Positions 16,498-24,459 of a stretch of DNA of 64,000 nucleotides are shown here, in pieces. Below the pieces are notes generated by a model that was not told the origin of the DNA, made no database searches, and worked only from the letters and a program-made list of their open reading frames with translations. A program made the translations under genes and the position numbers. Every line of letters starts with the position of its first letter. Positions within the stretch are counted from its first letter, which is position 1. Where the stretch lies: positions 124,001-188,000 of the forward strand of contig JAEYSX010000002.1 of assembly GCA_023434325.1 (NCBI GenBank), given 5' to 3'. Source of the stretch: Candidatus Parcubacteria bacterium. Its GTDB lineage: Bacteria > Patescibacteriota > Saccharimonadia > Saccharimonadales > UBA4665.

Positions 16498-16767
16498 ATG
16501 GCTATAAAAGAAAAGATGGATGACAAAAAGCGAATCGAGTTCGCCAAGCAGGTCGAATACATGTACGAGGCGACAAACCCTGGCTGGCGCAAACTGCTTG
16601 CCTTTAACTTTTTAAAGGGTTTGGCTACCGGACTTGGAGCAGTGCTTGGCGGCACTATCCTTGTGGCACTTCTTTTATGGATCTTGAGCGGACTCGGTCA
16701 AATTCCGTTTTTAGAAAAAATCACCGAGTCAACTCGCGACAGCGTCGAGCAATCGCAAAATCAGTGA
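16498..16767 (+). CDS. DUF5665-like small membrane protein
   Basis: The product has 89 residues: a charged N-terminal helix (KEKMDDKKRIEFAKQVEYMYE), then FNFLKGLATGLGAVLGGTILVALLLWIL forming one membrane segment (kept short: GLATGLGAVLGGTILVALLL), and a polar tail. The arrangement fits the DUF5665 family, common in Saccharibacteria and some Firmicutes. No function is known. I set the start at ATG 16498 because the -10 box ends just before it; the frame also runs upstream through a hairpin to a TTG. Confidence 0.7.
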   Translation: MAIKEKMDDKKRIEFAKQVEYMYEATNPGWRKLLAFNFLKGLATGLGAVLGGTILVALLLWILSGLGQIPFLEKITESTRDSVEQSQNQ

Positions 16768-16798
16768 GGCTAATTTCTGTAGATAGCCACGGGGACTA

Positions 16799-16906
16799 GA
16801 CTCCACGCTCGCTCTGACAAAAGAGATTCGGCTATAGTCCGCAAGAAAAACAAGACAATTGCCTCTGGCGTTTTTCGTGCTCTTTTGACAGAGCGAGCGT
16901 GGAGTC
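16799..16906 (+). repeat. Dispersed hairpin element, copy A
   Basis: Arms of 27 nt (16799-16825 and 16880-16906) pair at 26 of 27 positions (A/A mismatch at 16817). They enclose a 54-nt core that begins attcggctatagtccgcaag and ends tttttcgtg. The core itself can form a CGG-CTATAGT-CCG hairpin and a second stem GAAAAAC/GTTTTTC capped by GCC-TCT-GGC. Copies B, C and D share the core but have unrelated arms. This copy lies between the DUF5665 gene and the IMP dehydrogenase promoter. Confidence 0.9.
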
Positions 16907-16956
16907 AATCCTAAAGACACAACTAACACCGATGTTACGAAATACTACGGAATCAT

Positions 16957-16986
16957 TTGACAATCCAGGCACCCTCTCAATAAACT
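16957..16986 (+). promoter_or_regulatory. Promoter of the IMP dehydrogenase-like gene
   Basis: A perfect TTGACA (16957-16962) is followed 18 nt later by TAAACT (16981-16986); the ATG at 16992 lies 5 nt after the -10 box, implying a leaderless transcript. Confidence 0.7.
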
Positions 16987-16991
16987 AAAGT

Positions 16992-18131
16992 ATGGAAGCA
17001 TTCAAAACAGCACTCACATTCGACGACGCACTACTCAGGCCCCGATACTCGGGGTTTTTGCGTTCTGACATTAACCTAAGCGTGCAACTGACGCCCCGCG
17101 TCAAGCTGGCCAGCCCACTCGTTTCGGCGCCGATGGACACGGTAACCGAGAGTCAACTGGCAATCGCCTTGGCAAAAGAGGGCGGTATCGGCATTATCCA
17201 CCGCAACCTAACAATTGACGACCAAGCCAAAGAAGTTCGGCTCGTCAAAGAGCAAGGGCTAATGGTAGGCGCAGCGGTAGGCTCTAGTGCCGGATTCGAG
17301 GAGCGTGTCAAGGCTTTGGTCGACGCCGGAGTAGATGTCTTGGTGGTTGACTCTGCGCACGGACACTCGCTCAAAGTAGTTACTACGCTTGAGCACATCA
17401 AGAAAAATTATGATGTAGACGTAATCGCCGGTAATGTCGCAACCGGGGAAGGAGCGCAAGCCCTTATCGACGCCGGCGCCGACGCATTGCGCGTAGGCAT
17501 GGGTCCGGGCGCAATCTGCACCACGCGCATCGTGTCGGGTATGGGCGTACCGCAGCTGACCGCCCTCCTCGAAACCTGCGAGGTCGCCCGAAAGCACAAC
17601 GTCCCGGTTATCGCCGACGGCGGCATTACCCACTCGGGCGACGTAGTCAAAGCTCTGGCCGCAGGCGCGTCCTGTGTCATGTTTGGCCGAATGTTTGCCG
17701 CATGCGAGGAAGCACCCGGCAAAATCCACATGCTGCACGCCAGCGAAGTGCCACACCGTTTCCGCAGCATCATCGACGACGAAGACAAGCAGTACTGCTT
17801 TAAAGAATACCGGGGCATGGGCTCGGTCGCAGCCATGAAGCGCGGCGTCGAGATCAGCTCCGAGGACGAGTTCCACGGCAAAGACTTTAAGTCAGACGCA
17901 CTCATCGCCGAAGGGGTAGAAGGCATGATTCCGTGCAGCGGCACTGTCAAACAACTGACCGATCAAATGATAGGCGGCGTCACCAGCGGCATGTACTACG
18001 TTGGCGCAAAAACCATTCCCGAGCTATGGGAGACCGCCGAGTTTATGCAAATCACTCAGGCGTCCCTTAGCGAGAGCCACCCGCACGACCTGTTTATCAC
18101 CAACAGCGGTGATAACTACCAAAAGAGTTAG
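16992..18131 (+). CDS. guaB: IMP dehydrogenase/GMP reductase family enzyme without CBS domains
   Basis: The 379 residues form the (beta/alpha)8 domain with the catalytic cysteine in GPGAICTTR (C176) and the IMPDH-like C-terminal signature ESHPHDLFIT. The CBS pair normally inserted after the first quarter is absent (DDQAKEVRLVKEQG runs straight into MVGAAVG). The flap between YRGMGSVAAMKRG and EGVEG, where IMPDHs carry the catalytic Arg-Tyr pair, reads SSEDEFHGKDF, so that pair seems missing. It could be a CBS-less IMPDH or a GMP reductase. Overall resemblance is to IMPDH; the activity call is uncertain. Confidence 0.8.
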   Translation: MEAFKTALTFDDALLRPRYSGFLRSDINLSVQLTPRVKLASPLVSAPMDTVTESQLAIALAKEGGIGIIHRNLTIDDQAKEVRLVKEQGLMVGAAVGSSAGFEERVKALVDAGVDVLVVDSAHGHSLKVVTTLEHIKKNYDVDVIAGNVATGEGAQALIDAGADALRVGMGPGAICTTRIVSGMGVPQLTALLETCEVARKHNVPVIADGGITHSGDVVKALAAGASCVMFGRMFAACEEAPGKIHMLHASEVPHRFRSIIDDEDKQYCFKEYRGMGSVAAMKRGVEISSEDEFHGKDFKSDALIAEGVEGMIPCSGTVKQLTDQMIGGVTSGMYYVGAKTIPELWETAEFMQITQASLSESHPHDLFITNSGDNYQKS

Positions 18132-18144
18132 CCGGCGGCCACGA

Positions 18145-19467
18145 CTACCGCGGCTGAACGGTTTGGCGGCCGATGCTCTGGTAATAAAAATCAGTGCCGG
18201 CAAAGTGATCAAGATCAAATATATTGCGCCCGTCAAAGATAACCGGGCTCGCAAGCTGCTCGCGGACTGCATCAAGCGGAACCGAGCGGAACTGCGGCCA
18301 CTCTGTAGCAATAAGCAGCGCGTCGGCATCCTTAAGCGCGGCAAGCTCATTTTGAGCAAAGGTCACGTCCGCAGTGTCTGCGAGCGCTATTTTGGCGCGC
18401 TCTATGGCCTCTGGGTCAAACGCTTGGATTTTGGCGCCCTTGGCAACTAAATCACGGATGATGCGCAGAGCAGGGGCTTCGCGCACGTCGTCAGTGTTCG
18501 GCTTAAACGCCAGACCCCAGAGGGCAAACGTCTTGCCACGTACGTCGTCGTCGTAATATGCGAGTATCTTCTCTTGCAGACGGTTCATTTGCTGCGCATT
18601 GACCTGCAATACGGCGTCGAGTAGTCGAAAATCGTAGCCGTACTCCTTGGCGGTGTACGATAACGCCTGTACATCCTTTGGAAAGCAGCTGCCGCCGTAG
18701 CCAATGCCGGCATACAAAAAATGCGAGCCAATCCGCTTGTCGCTGCCAATTGCTCGGCGCACATGGTCGACATCGGCGCCGACCAGCTCGCACAAATTGG
18801 CGATTTCGTTCATAAAGCTTATCTTCATCGTCAAAAACGTGTTATTGGCATACTTGGTCAGCTCGGCAGACGCCTCGTCCATGCAAATAAACTGCGTGTC
18901 GCCGGTAACGTAGGGTGCGTATAGCTCGCGCATTACGTCGCGCGCCCGTTCGCTCTCGGTGCCGATCACAATCTTGTCGGGGTGAGTAAAATCCTGCACA
19001 GCCAAGCCCTCGCGCAAGAACTCGGGGTTGGATATCACATCAAAGGGCTGATCGGTGCCTTTGGCAATACGCTCGCGAACCTGCCGCGCAGTACCCACAG
19101 GAACAGTGCTTTTATCGACCACAACGGTGTAATCCTGCAACAGGGGGCCGAGCTTTTCGGCAACGCCAAGAATATACGATAGATCGGCAGAACCGTCCTC
19201 GCCCGGCGGGGTCGGTAAGGCCAAAAAGATAACGTCGGCGTCCATAGCAGCCTCGGCCAGATCAGTTGTAAACGCAAGATGACCGCTCTGTATTGACGCC
19301 AAAAATAATTCCTCGAGCCCCGGCTCGTAGATCGGAATCGTACCCGCCCGCATCTGCTGCACCTTTGCCGCGTCGGTGTCCACGCACACCACCTGATTCG
19401 ACAACGACGCCAAGCACGTACCTGTCACCAAACCTACATACCCTGTCCCTACAACTGCTACCTTCAT
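18145..19467 (-). CDS. ugd: UDP-glucose 6-dehydrogenase
   Basis: The 440 residues match UDP-glucose/GDP-mannose dehydrogenases: N-terminal NAD-binding VGTGYVGLVTG, the central domain, the catalytic cysteine in GYGGSCFPKDVQAL, and a C-terminal UDP-binding domain with WGLAFKPNTDDVREAPA. It oxidises UDP-glucose to UDP-glucuronate for surface polysaccharides or glycolipids. It is divergent from a GT2 glycosyltransferase gene and convergent with the IMPDH-like gene (13-nt gap). TACACT lies 6 nt before its ATG on the minus strand. Confidence 0.95.
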   Translation of the reverse strand: MKVAVVGTGYVGLVTGTCLASLSNQVVCVDTDAAKVQQMRAGTIPIYEPGLEELFLASIQSGHLAFTTDLAEAAMDADVIFLALPTPPGEDGSADLSYILGVAEKLGPLLQDYTVVVDKSTVPVGTARQVRERIAKGTDQPFDVISNPEFLREGLAVQDFTHPDKIVIGTESERARDVMRELYAPYVTGDTQFICMDEASAELTKYANNTFLTMKISFMNEIANLCELVGADVDHVRRAIGSDKRIGSHFLYAGIGYGGSCFPKDVQALSYTAKEYGYDFRLLDAVLQVNAQQMNRLQEKILAYYDDDVRGKTFALWGLAFKPNTDDVREAPALRIIRDLVAKGAKIQAFDPEAIERAKIALADTADVTFAQNELAALKDADALLIATEWPQFRSVPLDAVREQLASPVIFDGRNIFDLDHFAGTDFYYQSIGRQTVQPR

Positions 19468-19520
19468 CTGTCCAGTGTAGCAAATAGTTTATAATAGAGT
19501 GAACTGAGCGGGAGGAAAAT

Positions 19521-20465
19521 GTGAAGTTAGTTGTACAATGTTCGTGCGCGAACGAAGAGAAAACCATAGGTACCGTTATTGACGAGATCCCTAAAAAGAT
19601 TCCCGGTATCGACGAGATCATAATCGTGATCGTTGATGACGGCAGCACCGACAAAACAGTAGAAGTCGCACGCAAACACGGCGTAAGACACTTTGTGCTG
19701 CACGCCAACCGCAAAGGTCTGGCGCAAGGCTTCCGCAGCGCCATCGAAAAAAGTCTGGAACTTGGCGCAGATATCATCGTGCACACCGACGGCGACAACC
19801 AGTACCCCGGCAACCGCATTCCCGACCTTGTTGCGCCCATCCTAGCAGGCAAGGCAGACATGGTGATCGCCGACCGGCAGACCAGCAAAATCGAACACTT
19901 TTCGCCCATCAAGAAGCTCTTGCAACGTTTTGGTACTTGGGTGCTCAACAAAGCCGCCAGTACCAATGTGCCGGATGCACCCAGCGGCTTTCGTGCGTAT
20001 AGCCGCAAAGCAGCGATGCGGCTCAATGTCGTCACCTCGTTTAGCTACGCTATGGAAACACTTATCCAAGCTGGCAACAAACGCTTTGCGATCGACACAA
20101 TCCAAATTAAAACCAACCCCAAAACGCGTGAGTCACGCCTGTTCAAATCATCCTGGGAACACGTTTACAAATCTGGCTCGGCTATCTTTCGCGCCTACAT
20201 CATGTACCGCCCGTATGTCTTTTTTGGCACACTAGGCGTAGTGCTGCTCATCCTGGGACTTATTCCGTTTGCGCGTTTTATATACTTCTTTGTGACCGAC
20301 GGTGGCCACGGACACTTGCAATCACTGGTTGCGGGCAGCGTACTGCTGACCGCGTCATTCATCGCCTTTACGCTGGGCGTTGTAGCCGACCTTATACGCA
20401 TTAACCGCGTGCTGTTGGAGCAGTCTATGGAGCAGCAAAAACACCTGCGATTCGACAAAAATTAG
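19521..20465 (+). CDS. GT2 family glycosyltransferase with C-terminal membrane helices
   Basis: This 314-residue protein starts at GTG 19521 behind gggagg; TATAAT lies at 19490-19495. The N-terminal GT-A domain has VDDGSTDKT and the metal-binding DGDNQYPG. Two C-terminal membrane helices span about residues 238-260 and 272-296. This architecture resembles dolichyl/polyprenyl-phosphate mannose or glucose synthases and DPM1-like enzymes that charge a lipid carrier. A GT-C-type transferase that could use such a donor is encoded 1.4 kb downstream. Confidence 0.85.
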   Translation: MKLVVQCSCANEEKTIGTVIDEIPKKIPGIDEIIIVIVDDGSTDKTVEVARKHGVRHFVLHANRKGLAQGFRSAIEKSLELGADIIVHTDGDNQYPGNRIPDLVAPILAGKADMVIADRQTSKIEHFSPIKKLLQRFGTWVLNKAASTNVPDAPSGFRAYSRKAAMRLNVVTSFSYAMETLIQAGNKRFAIDTIQIKTNPKTRESRLFKSSWEHVYKSGSAIFRAYIMYRPYVFFGTLGVVLLILGLIPFARFIYFFVTDGGHGHLQSLVAGSVLLTASFIAFTLGVVADLIRINRVLLEQSMEQQKHLRFDKN

Positions 20466-20479
20466 CCGCACGCCTGTGC

Positions 20480-20485
20480 TATTGT
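20480..20485 (+). promoter_or_regulatory. -10 box of the FecR-like gene (leaderless)
   Basis: TATTGT ends 6 nt before ATG 20492, without a Shine-Dalgarno. Confidence 0.45.
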
Positions 20486-20491
20486 TAGACC

Positions 20492-21901
20492 ATGCATACC
20501 CGCGGTAACAATCAAAATAACACCGGTAAAAAAACATCCCCTATGCGTGGTTTTATGCTTAAAATTGCTGCGGGCAAAGCAAAAGCTGCTCGACTACTAC
20601 ATAAAAAGTGGGCGCGCGTGGCGCTTGGCCTACTAATCACCGGGCTTGTCATGATTATCTTGGGTTGGTTAGTGTGGTCCAATAGCTCGCTCTCGAGCCT
20701 CAGCATCAGCGTCACAACGACCGAAGGCGCTACAGAGTACCGCCTAGACGACGATGACCCCTGGGAGCGTGTCCAGCAGGGCATGAGCTTTGGCCAAGGC
20801 GCACAGCTGCGTGCACTGGACGGCTCGCGCACCTCGCTTACGTTTGCAGACGGCAGCGCCGTCAGACTCAACGGCAGTAGCGCTGTTACGCTCAGCAAAC
20901 TTGCGCGGCGCGATATCGTCGTTCAGGCTACTAAAGGCGATATTTACATACGCGTAGCCGCCTCGGACAAACGAACCTTCCAGGTCCGCGCCGGCAACAA
21001 CACCTATCAGTCGTCCGGGGGCGCGTTTCGCGTCTATACTACAGAGGACAGACAAGGCACAGAAGTCTACAGTGGCCGCGTAAGCATGCAGTCCGGCACC
21101 TCAGACCACGCAGTCACAATCCAGCAGGGCGAGCGTTACTTTACGCTAAACGCGCACCGACCCGAGCTTGCGGGCAGGGTAAGCAAACTTGTTCAGGCCG
21201 AGCTATCTGGCGATGACTTTTTAGTATGGAACAGCGACCTAGACTATGGCGCCTTCTCGCGCGACATGGGCGTATTGTTTGATCTGGAACCACCCAAACT
21301 CGACATATCAGCCCCTATCAACGGCACGACCACCGAAGCGCCATCCATAGCCATACAAGGTACAACCGAAAAAGACGCCCAAGTGCGCATCAACGAGCAG
21401 GAGATCGCCAACAATAATGGTCATTTTACCACCACGGTCGACCTGCGCGAGGGGACCAACAGCATCACCGTTCGCGCCACCGACAAAGCGGGCAATACAA
21501 TGGTCAGGACGCTTAGTATTATTCGACAGCCTCCGCTGCCTACGCCCGTGTTTACGCTGTCGGGTACGGCAAATGGCAATGGTATCGACTTCTCGTGGGT
21601 AATAAGCGGCATCGCCCTCGGGCAAGACTTTAAGCTTATCGCCAGCGCAGACCCCGAGCCAATCTACCAAGCCAGAAACACCCAAGCAGTATCTATCGAC
21701 AGCTCGGCGTCCACGTACACATGGCAAATCCAAGACAGCCAAACCCGTCACTTCCGTCTCTGTATCTTTGACGGTCTTTCGTGTACCGCGTACAGTAACG
21801 ATATTTTAATCACCGCGCCCAATCGCAAAACAGGCACTCAAGAACAGGCGGCCGATAAGGCTCATCCACCAATCAGAACTAATATTCTTTGGGTCCGATA
21901 A
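20492..21901 (+). CDS. FecR-domain surface protein with Ig-like repeat
   Basis: The 469 residues comprise a basic N-terminus, a membrane anchor at about 46-67, a FecR domain (about 75-215; LTFADGSAVRLNGSSAV, TKGDIYIRV) and an Ig-like module of the glucodextranase/Big_9 type (about 265-345; INGTTTEAPSIAIQGTTEKD). FecR domains in this setting are extracytoplasmic binding modules rather than iron regulators. It lies downstream of the GT2 gene. Its 3' end overlaps the convergent GT-C gene by 23 bp. Confidence 0.8.
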   Translation: MHTRGNNQNNTGKKTSPMRGFMLKIAAGKAKAARLLHKKWARVALGLLITGLVMIILGWLVWSNSSLSSLSISVTTTEGATEYRLDDDDPWERVQQGMSFGQGAQLRALDGSRTSLTFADGSAVRLNGSSAVTLSKLARRDIVVQATKGDIYIRVAASDKRTFQVRAGNNTYQSSGGAFRVYTTEDRQGTEVYSGRVSMQSGTSDHAVTIQQGERYFTLNAHRPELAGRVSKLVQAELSGDDFLVWNSDLDYGAFSRDMGVLFDLEPPKLDISAPINGTTTEAPSIAIQGTTEKDAQVRINEQEIANNNGHFTTTVDLREGTNSITVRATDKAGNTMVRTLSIIRQPPLPTPVFTLSGTANGNGIDFSWVISGIALGQDFKLIASADPEPIYQARNTQAVSIDSSASTYTWQIQDSQTRHFRLCIFDGLSCTAYSNDILITAPNRKTGTQEQAADKAHPPIRTNILWVR

Positions 21902-23366
21902 AGATTACCCTAGATAACACATCACGAGCAGCCTCGTTCACTTCGACTACCGCCCGACTATCCCAATACCATGATTCATCGCTGCGCAAAATAAAGCTAG
22001 ATACGCCGCCGCCCTGCAAAAACAACACAATCGCCGCGGACGCAAACACAACCTTGACGCTTTGTCGGCGCAAAGCTATCCCTAATCCGCGCCCAAACAC
22101 CGCTACCATAGGCAACAAAAGGGGGATAAAGTACCGCCCATTAATCGCCACCGGTTGCCCCGTCTCGACATACTGCGGATAGGTGTTAAACGACCAAAGC
22201 GCCACCGCATACAAAATGGTCGTAAGCAGTAAGAACACCAGGAACGGCCGCCCGCTAAATATCTTGCGAGTAAAGAAGAAGAGAGACAACAAGCCCGCGA
22301 CAAGAATCGGTATCGCCGTAGCGCTTGGTAACGGGGCAGGCGGGTAATTGACATACAGCGGCGGTCCGTTTACTACAAAGAATAAACGGTAGTGCAATGA
22401 CTGCAACCACACCGAGGCGTACCAAAGCGGATCGGGCGTAAAACTCTCGGGCTTGGCGGCTGCATATCGATAATTACGTCCCCATGGCCCGTACTCCAGA
22501 CAAGCCTCGATGCCGATCACCTTACCGCAATCGGGAACCGGATGCCGGTAGGTTAAGAGATTTTGACCGTAACTCTGCAAAAACAAACCGCTACTCACGA
22601 CAAACAAAACGGATAGCCAAATGACGGTTCGCCGCGATAACGCGGCATAACTTTTTTTAACAACCTGTCCAAAGCGCTGTCCGCGGAACGTCCTCCACAG
22701 CATATAGAGCACATAGACCACGGCAGCCAACGCAATCGGCAAAAACGGGTACTTAACCAGACTATTAAGAATCAACAGCACCACCAGCAGCACATAAGAA
22801 GCAAGGTTAAACTTGCGCGCCCGCAGATCCCTTGTTATATCCAGCAACACCAACAGAACGGCCGCTAGTCCCAGCAACATCAGATTATCGTAATTGATCT
22901 GGCCAGCAAGCAAGGGCACGGTGGGGATCAGGGCAAATAATAGCAGTGAGGCATTGGCCAGCGCTGCCGAAGTCCCAGCACGGAGCAGGACCCGGCGCAT
23001 TAACACTACGCCGGCAGTCATCATCCCAACATTCAGCAATCGCAAGGCAATAACATGCGCCGTCTCACTGTCCGTAAAAATGGACACCAGGCGATATGGA
23101 AAGCTCATCAGATAATGAAATAGGTACGACGGGTCGGTCGCCAGCGAGCCAAACCGGTCGGCATTTTGAGGTTGAACCGACAAAATCGGCGACCATTGCT
23201 CGCTATAAATACGAATAATGCCGAGGTGAAAATCTTCGTCGAACGCCATGGGGTACACGGCCGAAAACGCAATCCACAGCGCCTCCAGCACAAAAAACCC
23301 CAGCACAAACCAATAAAATTTGCGTGAACCTAGAAAAGCAGTGATCCGATCCGTTACCGTTCCCAT
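21879..23366 (-). CDS. Polytopic GT-C glycosyltransferase (ArnT/PMT-like)
   Basis: The 495 residues form about 11-12 membrane helices. The first outer loop has FDEDFHLG, the acidic DE/DD motif typical of GT-C enzymes that use lipid-phosphate sugars. The large loop (about 255-320) is outside. It probably transfers a sugar to protein or lipid at the outer membrane face, using the donor made by a DPM1-like enzyme such as the nearby GT2. Donor and acceptor are unknown. It overlaps the convergent FecR-like gene at its 3' end. Confidence 0.8.
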   Translation of the reverse strand: MGTVTDRITAFLGSRKFYWFVLGFFVLEALWIAFSAVYPMAFDEDFHLGIIRIYSEQWSPILSVQPQNADRFGSLATDPSYLFHYLMSFPYRLVSIFTDSETAHVIALRLLNVGMMTAGVVLMRRVLLRAGTSAALANASLLLFALIPTVPLLAGQINYDNLMLLGLAAVLLVLLDITRDLRARKFNLASYVLLVVLLILNSLVKYPFLPIALAAVVYVLYMLWRTFRGQRFGQVVKKSYAALSRRTVIWLSVLFVVSSGLFLQSYGQNLLTYRHPVPDCGKVIGIEACLEYGPWGRNYRYAAAKPESFTPDPLWYASVWLQSLHYRLFFVVNGPPLYVNYPPAPLPSATAIPILVAGLLSLFFFTRKIFSGRPFLVFLLLTTILYAVALWSFNTYPQYVETGQPVAINGRYFIPLLLPMVAVFGRGLGIALRRQSVKVVFASAAIVLFLQGGGVSSFILRSDESWYWDSRAVVEVNEAARDVLSRVIFIGPKEY

Positions 23367-23413
23367 ACGTTCACACCATTATACACCCTCGGCTGACCGC
23401 AGCTTTTTGCTGC

Positions 23414-23419
23414 TATAAT
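23414..23419 (+). promoter_or_regulatory. -10 box of the LPG-synthase-like gene
   Basis: Consensus TATAAT ends 9 nt before ATG 23429, with TGAC-containing sequence at the -35 distance. There is no Shine-Dalgarno. Confidence 0.55.
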
Positions 23420-23428
23420 GCATGTTGT

Positions 23429-24322
23429 ATGAAAAAACACATCCGCACTGCGCTCGCACTACTCATAATTACCGCAACAATCGTAGCTTTTGCTTTCTAT
23501 ATCAAGAGCAATCCCCAAACTATCGACCAACTTGGGCAAATGCCGCCGGCAACAATCGTACTTCTGCTTGCACTCTATACCGTGTCGTTCTTGGCTTACG
23601 TGCTAGTGACCCGGGTTTCGCTGGGCATTTACAACAAGATAATGACCCGCCAAGAAAACCTGCTTTTTAACGCCTATTCGTCGCTTATAAACTTTTTTGG
23701 ACCGGGACAGAGTGGACCACTTTTCCGAGGAGCCTATCTTAAAAAGCGTCACAACCTAGGCATCAAGCAATTTATGCTGACCATGCTGATTTACTTTGGC
23801 TTTTACGGTGTTATCAGCGTGCTCTTTGTTGTGGTCGGTAGCTTGCCATGGTGGCAAACTGCCGCACTATTGATTGCCGCTGCCGCAGGCAGTTTTGTAG
23901 TTATTCGCTGGTACAAACAAAAGTGGAGCATCGCCCTGGGCGGGGGATTTACGCCCAAAAACCTAGGGCTGCTGTTTGCGGCCACGCTCTTGCAGGTCGC
24001 CGCGTTTGCCGCCATTTATGGCATCGAACTTACCAGAGTCGGAGCCAACGCGTCCTTAGGTGATATTCTCGCATACACCGGCGTCACCAACTTGACGCTT
24101 TTTGTATCGCTCACACCCGGCGCGATCGGTATCCGCGAAGCATTTTTGGTCTTTAGCCAAGGTCTCCACGGCATCGACAACACCACGATTGTGGCGGCCA
24201 ACATCATCGACCGCGCTGTTTACCTCTTATTCCTAGGGTTGTTATTCGTACTCGTTCTGGGAACACACGCCAAAGACAAACTACGCGTTTCGCAGCTCAA
24301 ACTCAGTCAAACAGACAAGTAA
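23429..24322 (+). CDS. Lysylphosphatidylglycerol-synthase-type membrane protein (UPF0104)
   Basis: The 297 residues make about eight membrane helices and match the LPG_synthase_TM family (flippase-like part of MprF, AglD-like). Features include GPGQSGPLFRGAYLKKRHNL and the C-terminal TPGAIGIREA motif. Stand-alone members are thought to move lipid-linked substrates across the membrane. Position next to a GT-C transferase and a DPM1-like GT2 suggests a role in lipid-linked sugar translocation; that is inference. Confidence 0.85.
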   Translation: MKKHIRTALALLIITATIVAFAFYIKSNPQTIDQLGQMPPATIVLLLALYTVSFLAYVLVTRVSLGIYNKIMTRQENLLFNAYSSLINFFGPGQSGPLFRGAYLKKRHNLGIKQFMLTMLIYFGFYGVISVLFVVVGSLPWWQTAALLIAAAAGSFVVIRWYKQKWSIALGGGFTPKNLGLLFAATLLQVAAFAAIYGIELTRVGANASLGDILAYTGVTNLTLFVSLTPGAIGIREAFLVFSQGLHGIDNTTIVAANIIDRAVYLLFLGLLFVLVLGTHAKDKLRVSQLKLSQTDK

Positions 24323-24372
24323 TTACGCCATAACGGTGAGTTTCGCCACAAAGATACGCAGGCAAAAACTGT

Positions 24373-24378
24373 TATGAT
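24373..24378 (+). promoter_or_regulatory. -10 box upstream of a leader ORF before the MarP-like gene
   Basis: TATGAT ends 6 nt before an ATG at 24385, the same spacing seen at leaderless genes here. Confidence 0.45.
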
Positions 24379-24384
24379 TGAGAC

Positions 24385-24453
24385 ATGTGGCGACCCAACC
24401 GATCCGAGACCGACCGCCAGCCTTGCCGGCTATTGCAAAGGGGCGGGGCGTAG
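24385..24453 (+). CDS. Possible 22-codon leader ORF upstream of the protease gene
   Basis: ATG 24385 opens 22 codons (MWRPNRSETDRQPCRLLQRG then GA) ending in TAG at 24451-24453, six nt before the protease ATG and in the same frame. It is arginine-rich. It could couple translation into the protease gene, or mark the true transcript start only. It may also be chance. Confidence 0.35.
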   Translation: MWRPNRSETDRQPCRLLQRGGA

Positions 24454-24459
24454 GTTGCT

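Noticed and set aside
16826..16879. Reading the element core as a hammerhead ribozyme or integron attC site
   Set aside because: The three-way junction lacks the hammerhead CUGAUGA and GAAA consensus. attC sites conserve the outer ends and vary inside, which is the opposite pattern.
16799..16906. Reading the hairpin elements as plain rho-independent terminators
   Set aside because: They lack a T tract after the stem, have a conserved 54-nt loop region, and copy C lies between divergent genes.
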